Below, piece by piece: positions 16,611 to 26,400 of a stretch of DNA of 64,000 nucleotides (its first letter is position 1; every line of letters begins with the position of its first letter). A program made the translations under genes and the position numbers. Source of the stretch: Planctomycetota bacterium (GTDB lineage Bacteria > Planctomycetota > UBA1135); assembly GCA_004295085.1 (NCBI GenBank), contig SHNF01000018.1:248001-312000 (forward strand). Reading direction: 5' to 3'. The notes beneath the pieces are model-generated. The model was given only the letters and a program-made list of their open reading frames with translations, had not been told where the DNA came from and made no database searches.

Positions 16611-17314
16611 AGATCTCCGTCGTCGTTCCTGTCCTGAACGAGGAGCGAGAGATCGGAGACTGCATCCGCGCCGTGCGCGCCCTGCCCGGCGACTTCGAGA
16701 TCATCGTCGCCGACGGCGGCAGCAGCGACGCCACGCTCGCCGAAGCCCGGGCCGCGGGTGCCGACCACATCGTCCAGTCGCCGCGCGGTCGCGGCACGCA
16801 GATAAGAAAAGGTTCAGATGTAACCATCGGCGAGGCCCTCCTCTTCCTGCACGCCGACGCCCGCCTGCCGCAGGACGCCGCAAGACACGTCGCCGAGACC
16901 CTCGCCGATCCCCGCTGGTCGGCCGGCGCCTTCCGCGTGCGCCACCGGCGCGACGGCCTGACCGGACCGGCGCGCTGGCTGATCGGCATCGCCGACCTGC
17001 GCTCGCGCTGCGCGCGCATTCCCTACGGCGACCAGGCCGTCTTCACGCTCCGGCGCATCTACGAGCGGATCGGCGGCATGCCGGACCAGCCGCTGATGGA
17101 AGACATCGAGTTCGCGCGCCGCCTGCTGCGCCTCGGCCCGATCCGGCGCGTCCCCGTCGTCGTCCAGGTCTCCGGCCGCCGCTTCCAGTCCCGCCCGCTG
17201 CGCTCTTTCCTGTCCTGGAACACCTTCCCTACGCTCTACCGCATAGGCGTGTCGCCGGAACGCCTCGCGCGCTGGTACGGCGCGAGCGCAGGTCTCTCCG
17301 ACACAAAGTCTTAG
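16598..17314 (+). CDS. TIGR04283-type family 2 glycosyltransferase
   Basis: A 238-residue GT-A glycosyltransferase: ISVVVPVLNEEREIGDCI at the N-terminus, IVADGGSSDAT for nucleotide-sugar binding, and LFLHADARLP as the DXD-like motif. The acceptor loop has GDQAVF and MEDIEFARRL. This composition matches the TIGR04283 group (rSAM/selenodomain-associated transferase 2), which has been linked to arsenosugar biosynthesis. The partner radical SAM enzyme ArsS and the TIGR04282 nucleotidyltransferase are not in the window, so the pathway is not confirmed. The GTG start overlaps the flavoprotein gene by 13 nt. It ends the cluster at the border of the low-GC island. Confidence 0.88.
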   Translation: MAALKISVVVPVLNEEREIGDCIRAVRALPGDFEIIVADGGSSDATLAEARAAGADHIVQSPRGRGTQIRKGSDVTIGEALLFLHADARLPQDAARHVAETLADPRWSAGAFRVRHRRDGLTGPARWLIGIADLRSRCARIPYGDQAVFTLRRIYERIGGMPDQPLMEDIEFARRLLRLGPIRRVPVVVQVSGRRFQSRPLRSFLSWNTFPTLYRIGVSPERLARWYGASAGLSDTKS

Positions 17315-17470
17315 GATCGGATCCCTTCGTTTGCCAAAGAGCCATTAGCTGGACACGAAAAGGCAGGAACGGTGCTCTAAGTTGGGGGTTATTGGTCGAA
17401 CAAGCCGCGCACTTGTACATCCCTCCGGGCTGGGCGCGCGGCGGCTTGGATCACCTTCCTGAGACCCCTC

Positions 17471-19684
17471 ATGAACCCCTCAAGCGTCCTTCTGGCAATG
17501 CTCGCTGCCTCCCCTCTGACGGCGCAGGTAGGGCAGGTCTTCCTCGTTGACGGCTCGAACCCGAATGCCACCTACCGCAACATCACCTCTGCCGCGAACT
17601 TGGCCGTTGCCGGCGATGTGATCGTGATCAAAGGGATGCGAGACAACGAGGGCGATGTAGTTGCCTACTCAGAGACGACTTATTCTCCGAACTTCAACCT
17701 CCCGGAGACGTTTCCCATCACCATCCAGCCCGGAGTGCGTGTGACCATGAACATTAGCGGGCCATCCGTTGTAGTCTGGAGCACGGACAACGCGCCGCCG
17801 ATCCCGCCTGCTCTCTTTACTATTGCAGGGAGCGCAACTGACTCTTTGACCACCAAGATCGAGGACATCACGTTTGTCGGCGGTCCTGTTGCCGTCTTGG
17901 CTGACAACTCTGGTGGCCAGTTCGTGAACTTGACCCTCAAGAACGTGAGTCTCGTACGTAATGTCGTAGGCCTCTCGGCGGCGATGGACCGCGGATCGCG
18001 GGCTACGATTACGGTCAAGGACTGCAAGCTCGGTTATCGATCCTTTCCTGATGTTTCGCCAGAGCCGATCTATCAGAATCAGAGCATCGGGCTGCGCTTC
18101 CAAGGACTCGAGACTTTCGCTGGGCAGATTGGCCGGATTCGCGCCGGCTCCGAGGTAGTCAACCTCACTACGGAAGGGCTCTTCACGACAATGAGCCCCC
18201 AGGGATGGCAGAATCCGATCACGGACATGAATGACCTCTCGATGACTGGAACTCGGCTAATTGAGGTTTATGCTTCCGGCATCACTGATGAGCATGAGGA
18301 CATGTCACCTTACAATCTGCGCGCATCGGGGATCGCATCCGTCGACCTTGCCGTCAGCGGAGGTGTGTGGGATGGCCAGGGAGCATCGTCCGCGGGATGG
18401 GATGTTGGGTTGTATGCCGCCACGGCAACGAGCACTGGCTTCAAGGACGACTACACGGCTGGATACAAGGTCAGTCTTTCCGGCACCACCATCCGGGAGT
18501 TTAGGATGGCAGGTATCCATGCAACCGCCGGCACGGATACGCGTGGTGAGATCGAAGTGGCGGGTGGAGTGACCGTTCGCGACACAGGTCTGCAGGTCAC
18601 GCACGGTGCAGGCAGTTTCTTCTATTCCGGAGTCCACATGTTCACGCTTGAAGGCTACCTGGCTCTCGACGCAGCCACCCTGATATCCCGGGACAATACT
18701 GGCAACGGCGTGTGGCTGCACTCAGGCGGCAACGTGCAGCGCGATACGAATCTCTTCCCTAACGGGCTCTACGCCCAGATGACGAGCTGCGATTTCCACT
18801 ATAATGATGGCAGTGGAGTGAGCATGGCAGCGGGCACGGGCTCAGCCTCAGGCAACCTACAGGGTGGGATCGTAGGTGGAACGTGGGATTTCTTCCCCAC
18901 GGGTTCACGTAGTCTCGTCGCCGGGAACAACGGCGAGCCAAGCAGCTTCCCGGAGCACTACGGCCAGGGTTACATGAACCGCTGTGACATCAGCAACAAT
19001 GGCGAGTACGGTCTGCGCACGCAGGCCACAGGCAACTTCATGAACAATGCCGGCTACTTTTCTGCTGCATCGTTGCGCCTCGTCAACACCTACATCTGGA
19101 ACAATGCCAGCGGTGGCTACTTTGCCGAGCTCGCGGAAGACGCTCCTTATCCGGAAGACATTGGCCCGTATCTTCTGGTACCTCTCCAGCACTGCGCACT
19201 CATCGGGAACGGAGACGCCAACAACTGGACCGCGAATGTCGTCCAGACTGCAGGAACGGCTAGCCTCTTCGGATGGAGCGATGGAGCAGCATTACTGCGC
19301 ACTCACTTCCGGGAGACGATCTTGCAGAGGGCAACGTCCACGAACTCTGACTACGGCACTGGCCTCATCGCTGTTCGTGCGGCAGATACGAGCACGGGCG
19401 TTCCGGCAACCGCGATTGGCATCGGTGGCATGCGATCCTATGAGCCTCCTGGGGCCTCGTTCGGGCCGTCTTCGACCTTTGCGCCGGCACCATTTCAAGG
19501 TCCCATCAACTATGCAAGCACCGATGCCTCCCAGTTCTTCTTGACCACGAACGCCAACCCTTGGGGCAGCTCTCCGAACTTTCTCGTTCTCGACGCGGTC
19601 GAAGCTGCAACGGACTACCGTGGCGACACGACGCGCCCTTCAGTGGTGTCCGGCCAGCGTGACAAGGGTGGTGAGGAGCTATGA
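17471..19684 (+). CDS. Secreted parallel beta-helix protein
   Basis: A 737-residue protein with a signal peptide (VLLAMLAASPLTAQ). It opens like many right-handed beta-helix proteins: GQVFLVDGSNPNATYRNITS, then VAGDVIVIKG. These are followed by short beta-rungs rich in Asn, Gly and Ser and ending in turns such as DNSGGQFVNL, RDNTGNGVWLHSGG and CDISNNGEYGLRT. The pattern is that of pectate-lyase-like or NosD/DUF1565 folds. No catalytic residue set for a lyase can be recognised, so it may be a surface adhesin or polysaccharide-binding protein. Codon use is less GC-rich than its neighbours. Its stop overlaps the start of the FG-GAP gene. Confidence 0.75.
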   Translation: MNPSSVLLAMLAASPLTAQVGQVFLVDGSNPNATYRNITSAANLAVAGDVIVIKGMRDNEGDVVAYSETTYSPNFNLPETFPITIQPGVRVTMNISGPSVVVWSTDNAPPIPPALFTIAGSATDSLTTKIEDITFVGGPVAVLADNSGGQFVNLTLKNVSLVRNVVGLSAAMDRGSRATITVKDCKLGYRSFPDVSPEPIYQNQSIGLRFQGLETFAGQIGRIRAGSEVVNLTTEGLFTTMSPQGWQNPITDMNDLSMTGTRLIEVYASGITDEHEDMSPYNLRASGIASVDLAVSGGVWDGQGASSAGWDVGLYAATATSTGFKDDYTAGYKVSLSGTTIREFRMAGIHATAGTDTRGEIEVAGGVTVRDTGLQVTHGAGSFFYSGVHMFTLEGYLALDAATLISRDNTGNGVWLHSGGNVQRDTNLFPNGLYAQMTSCDFHYNDGSGVSMAAGTGSASGNLQGGIVGGTWDFFPTGSRSLVAGNNGEPSSFPEHYGQGYMNRCDISNNGEYGLRTQATGNFMNNAGYFSAASLRLVNTYIWNNASGGYFAELAEDAPYPEDIGPYLLVPLQHCALIGNGDANNWTANVVQTAGTASLFGWSDGAALLRTHFRETILQRATSTNSDYGTGLIAVRAADTSTGVPATAIGIGGMRSYEPPGASFGPSSTFAPAPFQGPINYASTDASQFFLTTNANPWGSSPNFLVLDAVEAATDYRGDTTRPSVVSGQRDKGGEEL

Positions 19685-21468
19685 GCTTCTCCGTAGCCCT
19701 AGTCTCGGTCGTCTTCATGCTTGGCGACCTCCCGTCCCAAATCCCCATTGAGCCTGCTGCCGGGCGCCTTGCAGCAGTAGTGGACCGCGAATGGGTCATC
19801 AAAGCCGTGCTTGAGCCCAATCCAATCCCCTCAACTAGCTACTTCACTTGGGGGAGCCTGGTTCCTCTTGGGGATCCAACCCATGACGGCCAGGCTGATT
19901 GTCTACTGCTTGGATCGAACTCCCGCGCGCAGGGTATTCCGCACAACTACCACCAGGATCTTCAGCTCGTCGTCTGCGCTGGATCCGGCTTGCCTTTCAC
20001 TCTCAAGAATCGATTTCCCGCTCCGCAAGAGCCAGTGGGTGTTGGTGCATGGTGGGGACCGCTGTGTGCTCTCGTTGGTCGTCCCAATGGACTGGCTCTG
20101 GTCTTGATCCAACCGGATAGTTTGTACTTCACGCGGCCATTCTTGTGGAGCCTGCCTGACGGCCAGGCGCTTGGATCGGTCCCCTTGCCGCCCCCACCGG
20201 CCGCGTCCGTGCCACAAATGAATGGCTTCACCGGTATCTGGTGGGCTGGCGACATCAACGGTGATGGATACGACGACCTGTTCTATCAGGGTGTCGAGAC
20301 AGGTCCGTTCGCGTACGTGTATTCCGGGCTGATCGACGGTCAAAGCCTCACAGTGGTGTGGCAGGACTACGCGACCAGTTGGGAGAGCTTCAGCCCGGTT
20401 TCCTACTCGTCACCGGATCCACCTCCGGATCTCGACGGAGACGGAATCGCCGACTTCGTGTCCGAATGGATCCTGGACGTGATTCCAGGGCAATTGCCGT
20501 TTCTGGCGCTCTTCCGGGCATTGTCGGGCGTGGACGGACATCTGATATGGGAACGCCGCATCCTCACGAACGAGATCTACAGGCACACGATCGTAGGCTG
20601 GGACATCAGTGGGGATGGAACGGCGGACTTGGTCAGCGTCGCACAAGCGCCAGAAACGATCACTGCCATGGATGGGGCAACTGGCGCAACCCTTTGGGAG
20701 GTCAGCAACCGTATCCTGGACAACGTTCTTCCGCCCACGACGCAGAAATACTACTTCGTCTACCCGTGCTTCCTCACGGGAGTCCCCGGCGCGCCTGGCG
20801 AAACGGAGATTTGCATGCTCGCTGAAAGATGGGATGGCGCTCCATTGACAGTCATTCGCTGGGGCATGGCGCATGTGAGCGCGCAGGATGGTAGCCTGAT
20901 CGCATATGAAGAGTACCCGGAGGATCTTCGCCCGTGGAATACGGACCTGATGGACGCACCAAGCTCGCAGGGCTACACGTCTCACTTCCTTGTAGGAGAT
21001 ATCGACCGGGATGGCTTCACCGAGACGGCCCGGACCGTAGCCACGCCGACCTACGGGCGCCGGGGTTACTACGCCATGTACATGGTGATCCTCGGCCTGG
21101 AGACCCTGTTCGCTCCCCATGTGGCGCGGATCGGAAGTACTGTGACAGCCACTGTGTCCATCCCCACCGCTGCTGGAAAGCCGTTCCGACTGCTGGCGTC
21201 GACTCGGTTCGCCGGCATGCATGGAGAAGTTGTTGGCGGTTGGCACACGCAGCTTGGAAGTTCTGCGATGCTTCGCGCTTCCGCCTCCGGACCGAACCTC
21301 GTAGGAGTCCTCGATGCGGCAGGAGAAGGATTCGTCACCGTCGCAGTACCCTCCAATCCTGCCTTGATCGGGTCCCAGGTGTACAGCCAGGCGGTGATCG
21401 TGTCCCAGGGGCCGGTTGCGGAGGTCTTCACCCTCTCGACACTGGGAGTCACTGCGATCACGAACTGA
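19681..21468 (+). CDS. Secreted FG-GAP/VCBS propeller protein with C-terminal module
   Basis: A 595-residue protein starting inside the previous stop (ATGA). FG-GAP-like calcium motifs recur: GDINGDGYDDLFYQG, DLDGDGIADFVSEW, WDISGDGTADLVSV and GDIDRDGFTETAR. They are spaced as blades of a beta-propeller. After about residue 490 comes a beta-rich tail with VPSNPALIGSQVYSQAV and FTLSTLGVTAIT. Similar tails recur in secreted planctomycete proteins and may serve sorting or anchoring (inference). It shares the low-GC codon use of the beta-helix gene. The two are probably co-translated surface proteins acting together. Confidence 0.75.
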   Translation: MSFSVALVSVVFMLGDLPSQIPIEPAAGRLAAVVDREWVIKAVLEPNPIPSTSYFTWGSLVPLGDPTHDGQADCLLLGSNSRAQGIPHNYHQDLQLVVCAGSGLPFTLKNRFPAPQEPVGVGAWWGPLCALVGRPNGLALVLIQPDSLYFTRPFLWSLPDGQALGSVPLPPPPAASVPQMNGFTGIWWAGDINGDGYDDLFYQGVETGPFAYVYSGLIDGQSLTVVWQDYATSWESFSPVSYSSPDPPPDLDGDGIADFVSEWILDVIPGQLPFLALFRALSGVDGHLIWERRILTNEIYRHTIVGWDISGDGTADLVSVAQAPETITAMDGATGATLWEVSNRILDNVLPPTTQKYYFVYPCFLTGVPGAPGETEICMLAERWDGAPLTVIRWGMAHVSAQDGSLIAYEEYPEDLRPWNTDLMDAPSSQGYTSHFLVGDIDRDGFTETARTVATPTYGRRGYYAMYMVILGLETLFAPHVARIGSTVTATVSIPTAAGKPFRLLASTRFAGMHGEVVGGWHTQLGSSAMLRASASGPNLVGVLDAAGEGFVTVAVPSNPALIGSQVYSQAVIVSQGPVAEVFTLSTLGVTAITN

Positions 21469-21555
21469 TCCGACGGCGAACGGTTTTGTTGTGGCGTGCG
21501 AAGCCGCTGGAAGGGCATTGAAGTCCCGACAGGCGTCTTGGACGATCAACCGTAG

Positions 21556-22069
21556 GTGTCAGCATCCGCTGCTGTTCGCACGCTGGTCATGGCTGCTTCT
21601 GTGGTCCCCTCGGCGCAGGCGACCCAGAAACCATATGAGGAAGACGTTCAATTTGCCTTGGAAACGCTGCAGGAGAATTGCGGGCGTTTCTTCGAGCTGA
21701 AGGGCATCGACTGGGCCGCGGTCTCGAAGGAATTCACCAAAGAGGCGAAGAGCGTCAAGACGGAGCAGCAGCACCTGGTGCTGCTCACGCGGCTGCTCGC
21801 GCGCCTGGGGGACGGGCACGCGACCGTCGAGCCGCGCGACAAGACGAGGGACGCGCGCTGGCCGGAAGACGGCAAAGGCGAGCGCACCGGCTGCGCCATG
21901 TTCTGGTGCCGTGCGTGCGAGCTGCCTTCGGGCTTGTTCGCGCTGTATGTCTCCGTGGCCTCGAACAAGGGGTGCTTCAACGGCGGGCGCGGCATCGAGG
22001 GCATCGGCGTGGTCCCGCATGAGCTGGTCGAGTACGACCTCAAGGACCTCGCCGCCGACCGAAATGAGG
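21556..22069 (+). pseudogene. Decayed S41 (tail-specific protease-like) peptidase
   Basis: A GTG at 21556 opens a signal-like leader (VRTLVMAASVVPSAQA). Residues 23-90 then resemble the N-terminal helical domain of S41 peptidases (GIDWAAVSKEFTKEAKSV, LLARLGDGHATVEP). The frame proceeds to MFWCRAC, where such proteins normally continue into PDZ-like and catalytic domains. Instead it jumps to what looks like their extreme C-terminus (GRGIEGIGVVPHELVEYDLK). The Ser/Lys catalytic core is absent and the natural end is lost. The open frame runs on into antisense of tolC and stops at 22257, so the last real homology is near 22060. Internal deletion plus 3' truncation is the likeliest history. Confidence 0.55.
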
Positions 22070-22094
22070 GGTGGCGCGGGAGCTTGCGGCATGT

Positions 22095-23417
22095 TCATGG
22101 ATCGGCCGGCTGGCTCAGGTCCGATGCCGACAGGGCTTCGAGCTCGGCCAGGGCCTTCACGCGCTCGGCGCGCAGTTGCGCGGCCACGCGCCGGACCTCC
22201 AGCAGCATGCGCTGGCTCTCGAGCAGCTCGACCAGCGGGACCTGCCCCGCCGTGTAGGCGGCGCGCGAGAGATCGACGAGTTGCTCCGTACGCGGCAGCA
22301 GGGAGCCTGCGTACAGCTCGAGCTGGCGGTCCAGGTTGCGGAGCAGGTACAGCTCCAATACGGCCCGGGCCGCGAGGTCGAGCCCGGCCTGGCGGCGCAG
22401 CGCCGCGATGGCCGCGAGCTCCGCGCGCGCCTGCGCGATGCCGCCTTCGATCGCCTCGCGGCGCAGGAACGGCAGTGTCAGCATGCCGCCGACGAACTGA
22501 CTGACGCTGCCGACGATGCCGGCGGACAGCGCGAAGTCCGGCAGGTACTCCTGGCGCGCCAGCTCGAGCCCCTGCTCTCCGCCAGCCAGCTCGTGGTCCA
22601 GACCAAGCAGCCGGGGATTGCGCTGCGCAATGCGGGCCAGGAGCTGCTCGTCCGTCCCCTCCAGGGCGCGCTGCAGCGGCCAGACCGCGGTCACCGGCGC
22701 CTGCGGCTCGCGGCCGAGCAGCGCGTTCAGCTCGGCCTGCAATCCCGGCGCGCCAGCACGGAGATTCCGCAGCTCGTTGCGCGCAAGATCGAGCTCGCGC
22801 TGCAGCTTGACCAGGTCCTGCTGGGGCGCCAGCCCGCCGCGGGCGCGGGGCTCGGCCACCGCCGCCAGCAGCTCGATCAGGGCGGCGTTCTCCTCGGCGA
22901 TGCCCGCCACTTCGTCCAGCAGCGCCAGCTCCGCGCAGGCGACCAGCACGCGCCGCTGCAGCTCATAGCGCATCTCGTCGAAGCGGAGGCCCGCCGCCCG
23001 CGCTTCTTCCAGGGCGCGCCGGCCCGCCGTCTCCAGCTTCGACGGCAACGGCAGGTTCTCCATGGGATCGGTCTGCAGCGCGAGCGTGGTCCGGTCCCAG
23101 GCGCTCGCGCCGCCGTCCAGCATGTGGCTGAAGCTGAGGGCGAGCGTGCCCGGGGGGCTCGCCTCCTGGGGGATGCGCTCCAGCGCCGCCACCCACTCGT
23201 AGTAGCGCTGCTCGAGCTCGCCGTTGGCGAGCAGCGCATGGCGGACATAGTCAGCCGCCGTCGCGCCGGCTCCCAGCACGGGCAGCTCGCGCTCGTCCAG
23301 CGACCGCGCGTAGGCGCTGCCGTACGCCGCGGCGCGGTCCCGCTCGGCGTCCTCGCCCTCCGGGTGGATGGCGCAAGCGGAGAGGAGCAGGAGCGGGAGC
23401 GGGAGACCTTGCTTCAT
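22095..23417 (-). CDS. TolC-family outer-membrane efflux lipoprotein
   Basis: A 440-residue protein with a lipobox (LLLSAC, Cys15). Two long alpha-helical repeats of the outer-membrane efflux protein family follow. They show coiled-coil heptads (LVKLQRELDLARNELRN; GLDLAARAVLELYLLRNL) and the typical closing AAYTAGQVPLVELLESQRML. It forms the exit duct of the heavy-metal pump encoded by the two upstream genes, like CusC. Its ATG overlaps the CusA stop by 4 nt (ATGA), so the pump parts are translationally coupled. The frame is open far upstream inside cusA but without coding character. Confidence 0.9.
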   Translation of the reverse strand: MKQGLPLPLLLLSACAIHPEGEDAERDRAAAYGSAYARSLDERELPVLGAGATAADYVRHALLANGELEQRYYEWVAALERIPQEASPPGTLALSFSHMLDGGASAWDRTTLALQTDPMENLPLPSKLETAGRRALEEARAAGLRFDEMRYELQRRVLVACAELALLDEVAGIAEENAALIELLAAVAEPRARGGLAPQQDLVKLQRELDLARNELRNLRAGAPGLQAELNALLGREPQAPVTAVWPLQRALEGTDEQLLARIAQRNPRLLGLDHELAGGEQGLELARQEYLPDFALSAGIVGSVSQFVGGMLTLPFLRREAIEGGIAQARAELAAIAALRRQAGLDLAARAVLELYLLRNLDRQLELYAGSLLPRTEQLVDLSRAAYTAGQVPLVELLESQRMLLEVRRVAAQLRAERVKALAELEALSASDLSQPADP

Positions 23418-26400
23418 GTCGCCTCCGCGGCCGCCGCGGCCCATTCCTTGCGGTGGATCCAGGTCTTGTACAGGTAGAAGATGACCGGGTACACGAGCAG
23501 CTCCATCACGAAGCTCACGGTGATCCCGCCGATGAGAGGGGCGACCAGGCGGCGGGTGACGTCGGCGCCGCTGCCCGTCGCCCACAGCAGCGGTAAGAGG
23601 CCGATCATGTCGGTGGCGACCGTCATGGTCTTGGGCCGGATGCGTTTGACGGCGCCTTCGTGGATCGCGGCATGGAGGTCCTTCTTCGAGCGCATGCGGC
23701 CCTCCGCTTTGTGGCGATCGAAGGTGGTGTCGAGATAGAGCAGCATCACCTGGCCGGTTTCGGCGTCCACGCCAAGCAGCGCGATGATGCCGACCCAGAC
23801 CGCGAGGCTCATGTTGTAGTCGAGGATGTCCAGGAACCAGAAGGCGCCGATCAGGCTGAAGGGCACGGCGAGCAGGATCACGCCGACCCGGAACCAGCTC
23901 CGGTTGCTCATGTAGAGCAGCAGGATGATGAGGACGAAGGTGATCGGAATGACGAGCCGGAGCCGCTCGTTGGCCTGCTCGAGGTACTCGAAGCGGCCGG
24001 ACCAGACGCGCGTATAGCCGGGCGGCATCGGCACCATCTCCTCGGCGACGCGCTTCGCCTCCTGCACGTAGCCGCCCAGGTCGCGCCCGGCGATGTCCAC
24101 GAAGATCCAGGCCGTGCGCTGCGCATTCTCGCTGCGGATCATCGGCGGACCGGGATGGATGCCGATCGCGGCGAGCTGGGCCAGCGGTACCTGCGCCCCT
24201 GACGGGGCGGCCACCAGCACGCGCTGCAGCTCCGCCACGTCATCGCGCAGCTCGCGCGCATAGCGTACGTTCACCGGATAGCGCTCCAGGCCCTCCACAG
24301 TGGTCGTGATGTTCATGCCGCCGATCGCGGTCATGATCACGTCCTGGACGTCGCCGACGGTGAGCCCGTAGCGCGCGGCCTGCTCGCGGTCCACGTCGAA
24401 GTCGAGGTAGTAGCCGCCGTAGCTGCGCTCCGGGTAGACGCTCAGGGTGCCCGGGATGGTGCGCATCGCCGTGGCCGTGCGCTCGGCGAGGTCTGCGAGC
24501 ACCTCCAGGTCGGGGCCGAGGATCTTGATCCCGACCGGCGTCTTGATGCCGGTCGAGAGCATGTTGATGCGGTTCTCGATCGGATACGGCCAGGCGTTGG
24601 CGACCCCGGGCAGGCTCGCGGCCGTGTTGAGCCCGGGATGACGGGTGCCGTCCGCGTCCTCCCAGCCGTGGATCAGCTCCTCCATCGTGATCCGCCGCTG
24701 CTCCGGCCAGAACGTGGCGGACAACGGCCACTTGAGCCAGCCGGGCCAGGGGCTGAAGAAGCGTTCCACCGTGCGCGTGCGCCACTTGTCCCGGTCGGTC
24801 TCGAGCTGGATCACGGTCTCGATCATGGAGAGCGGCGCCGGGTCCGTGGCGGTTTCGGCCCGGCCGATCTTGCCGTGCACGCTCACCACCTCCGGAAACG
24901 TCTTGATGAGCTTGTCGGTCTGCTGCAGGACCTCCTTGCTCTTGGTGACGCTGATGCTCGGGTCCGTCGTCGGCATGTAGAGGAGGTCACCCTCCTCCAG
25001 TGCCGGCATGAACTCGCTGCCGATGCGGGAGATGGGGAGGATGGTCGAGGCACCGAGCAGGAGCACCGCGAGCAAGGTCAGCAGCGGGTGGCGCATGACC
25101 AGCCGGAACGCCGGCTCGTAGGCGGCCATGGACCAGCGGTTGAGAGGATTGCGCTCCTCGGCGGGCATCCTGCCGCGCAGCAGGTAGACCATCAGCACAG
25201 GGACCAGGGTCACGCCCAGGATCGCCCCGGCGGCGATGGCGAAGGTCTTGGTGTAAGCCAGCGGTTTGAACAGGCGCCCGGACTGCTCGCCCAGCACGAA
25301 GATCGGCAGGAACGAGACGGTGATGATCAGCAGCGAGAAGAACAGGCTGGGCCCGACCTCCTGCGCCGCCTCCAGGATCACGGCGGCGCGGCTGCGCGGC
25401 GCCGCCCCGCGCGCCGCCTTCTCCCGCTCCCATTCGAGGTGCTTGTGGGCGTTCTCGATCATGACGACGCCCGAGTCCACCATGACCCCGATGGCCAGCG
25501 CGAGCCCGCCCAGGCTCATGATGTTGGCGTTGATCCCCAGCGCCACCATGACGAGGATGGAGACGAGCAGGCCGATCGGCAGCACCAGCACCGCCACGAG
25601 CGCGCTCTGGACATGCGCGAGGAACAGCAGACAGATCAGCGCGACGACGACCAGCTCCTCGGTCACGGCCGTGCGCAGCGTGCCTACCGCCCGCTGGATC
25701 AGCGCCGAGCGGTCGTAGGTGGCCTTCACCATGACCCCCGGCGGCAGGCCGTCCTCCAGCTCGAACAGCTTGGCCTTGGCGTCCTGGATCACCTGGTAGG
25801 CGTTGGAGCCGAAGCGGGCCACGATGACGCCGCCCACGGCCTCGCCGATCCCGTTGTACTCGCCGATGCCGCGCCGGGCCTCGCCGGCGATCTGGAGCGT
25901 GGCCACGTCGCGGAGCAGGAGCGGGGTGCCGCTCGAGCCGAGCCCGACCGGCGTGGCGCCCAGGTCCTCGAGGCCGCGCAGATACCCGCGGCTGCGCACC
26001 ATGGACTCCTGCTCGGACATCTCCACCACCGACCCGCCCACGTCGTTGTTGCTGCGCTGGATCGCCGTCACGACGTCGCGGAGCGGCAGGCCGTAGGCCA
26101 GCAGGCGGTCGGGGTCCAGCACCACCTGGTACTGGCGCACGAACCCGCCGATGGGCGCCACCTCGCTCACGCCCTCCACCGCCGCCAGCGGGTAGCGCAG
26201 GTACCAGTCCTGCAGGCTGCGGAGCTGCGCGAGGTCCTGATTGGCGGGCAGGAGTGTGGTGCCGTCCAGCGGGCAGCGGTCCTCCTGCTCGAAGGCGCGC
26301 ACCCTCTCCAGCTGGTCGCGGCGGTCTTCCGGCGCGTCCTCCGGCCGCGCGTGCCAGATTCCCCGCTCGGGATCGCGCCACATGCCCTTGGGATGCGCGG

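Larger units (their letters stand above)
17315..22070. other. Low-GC island with secreted-protein pair and decayed protease
   Basis: From just after the glycosyltransferase to the end of the S41 remnant, base and codon use change visibly. A- and T-ending codons are common and there are far fewer long antisense frames than in the rest of the window. The 156-bp lead-in (17315-17470) is the most AT-rich stretch and carries no gene. The island holds two ATGA-coupled genes and one pseudogene. No integrase, IS or direct repeats at the edges were found. Confidence 0.55.

Noticed and set aside
17315..22070. Prophage or IS element as source of the low-GC island
   Set aside because: No integrase, transposase, terminal repeats or phage structural genes are present.
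22071..22257. Continuation of the S41 frame beyond 22070
   Set aside because: From there the frame reads antisense through the end of tolC and is Ser/Arg-rich shadow sequence.
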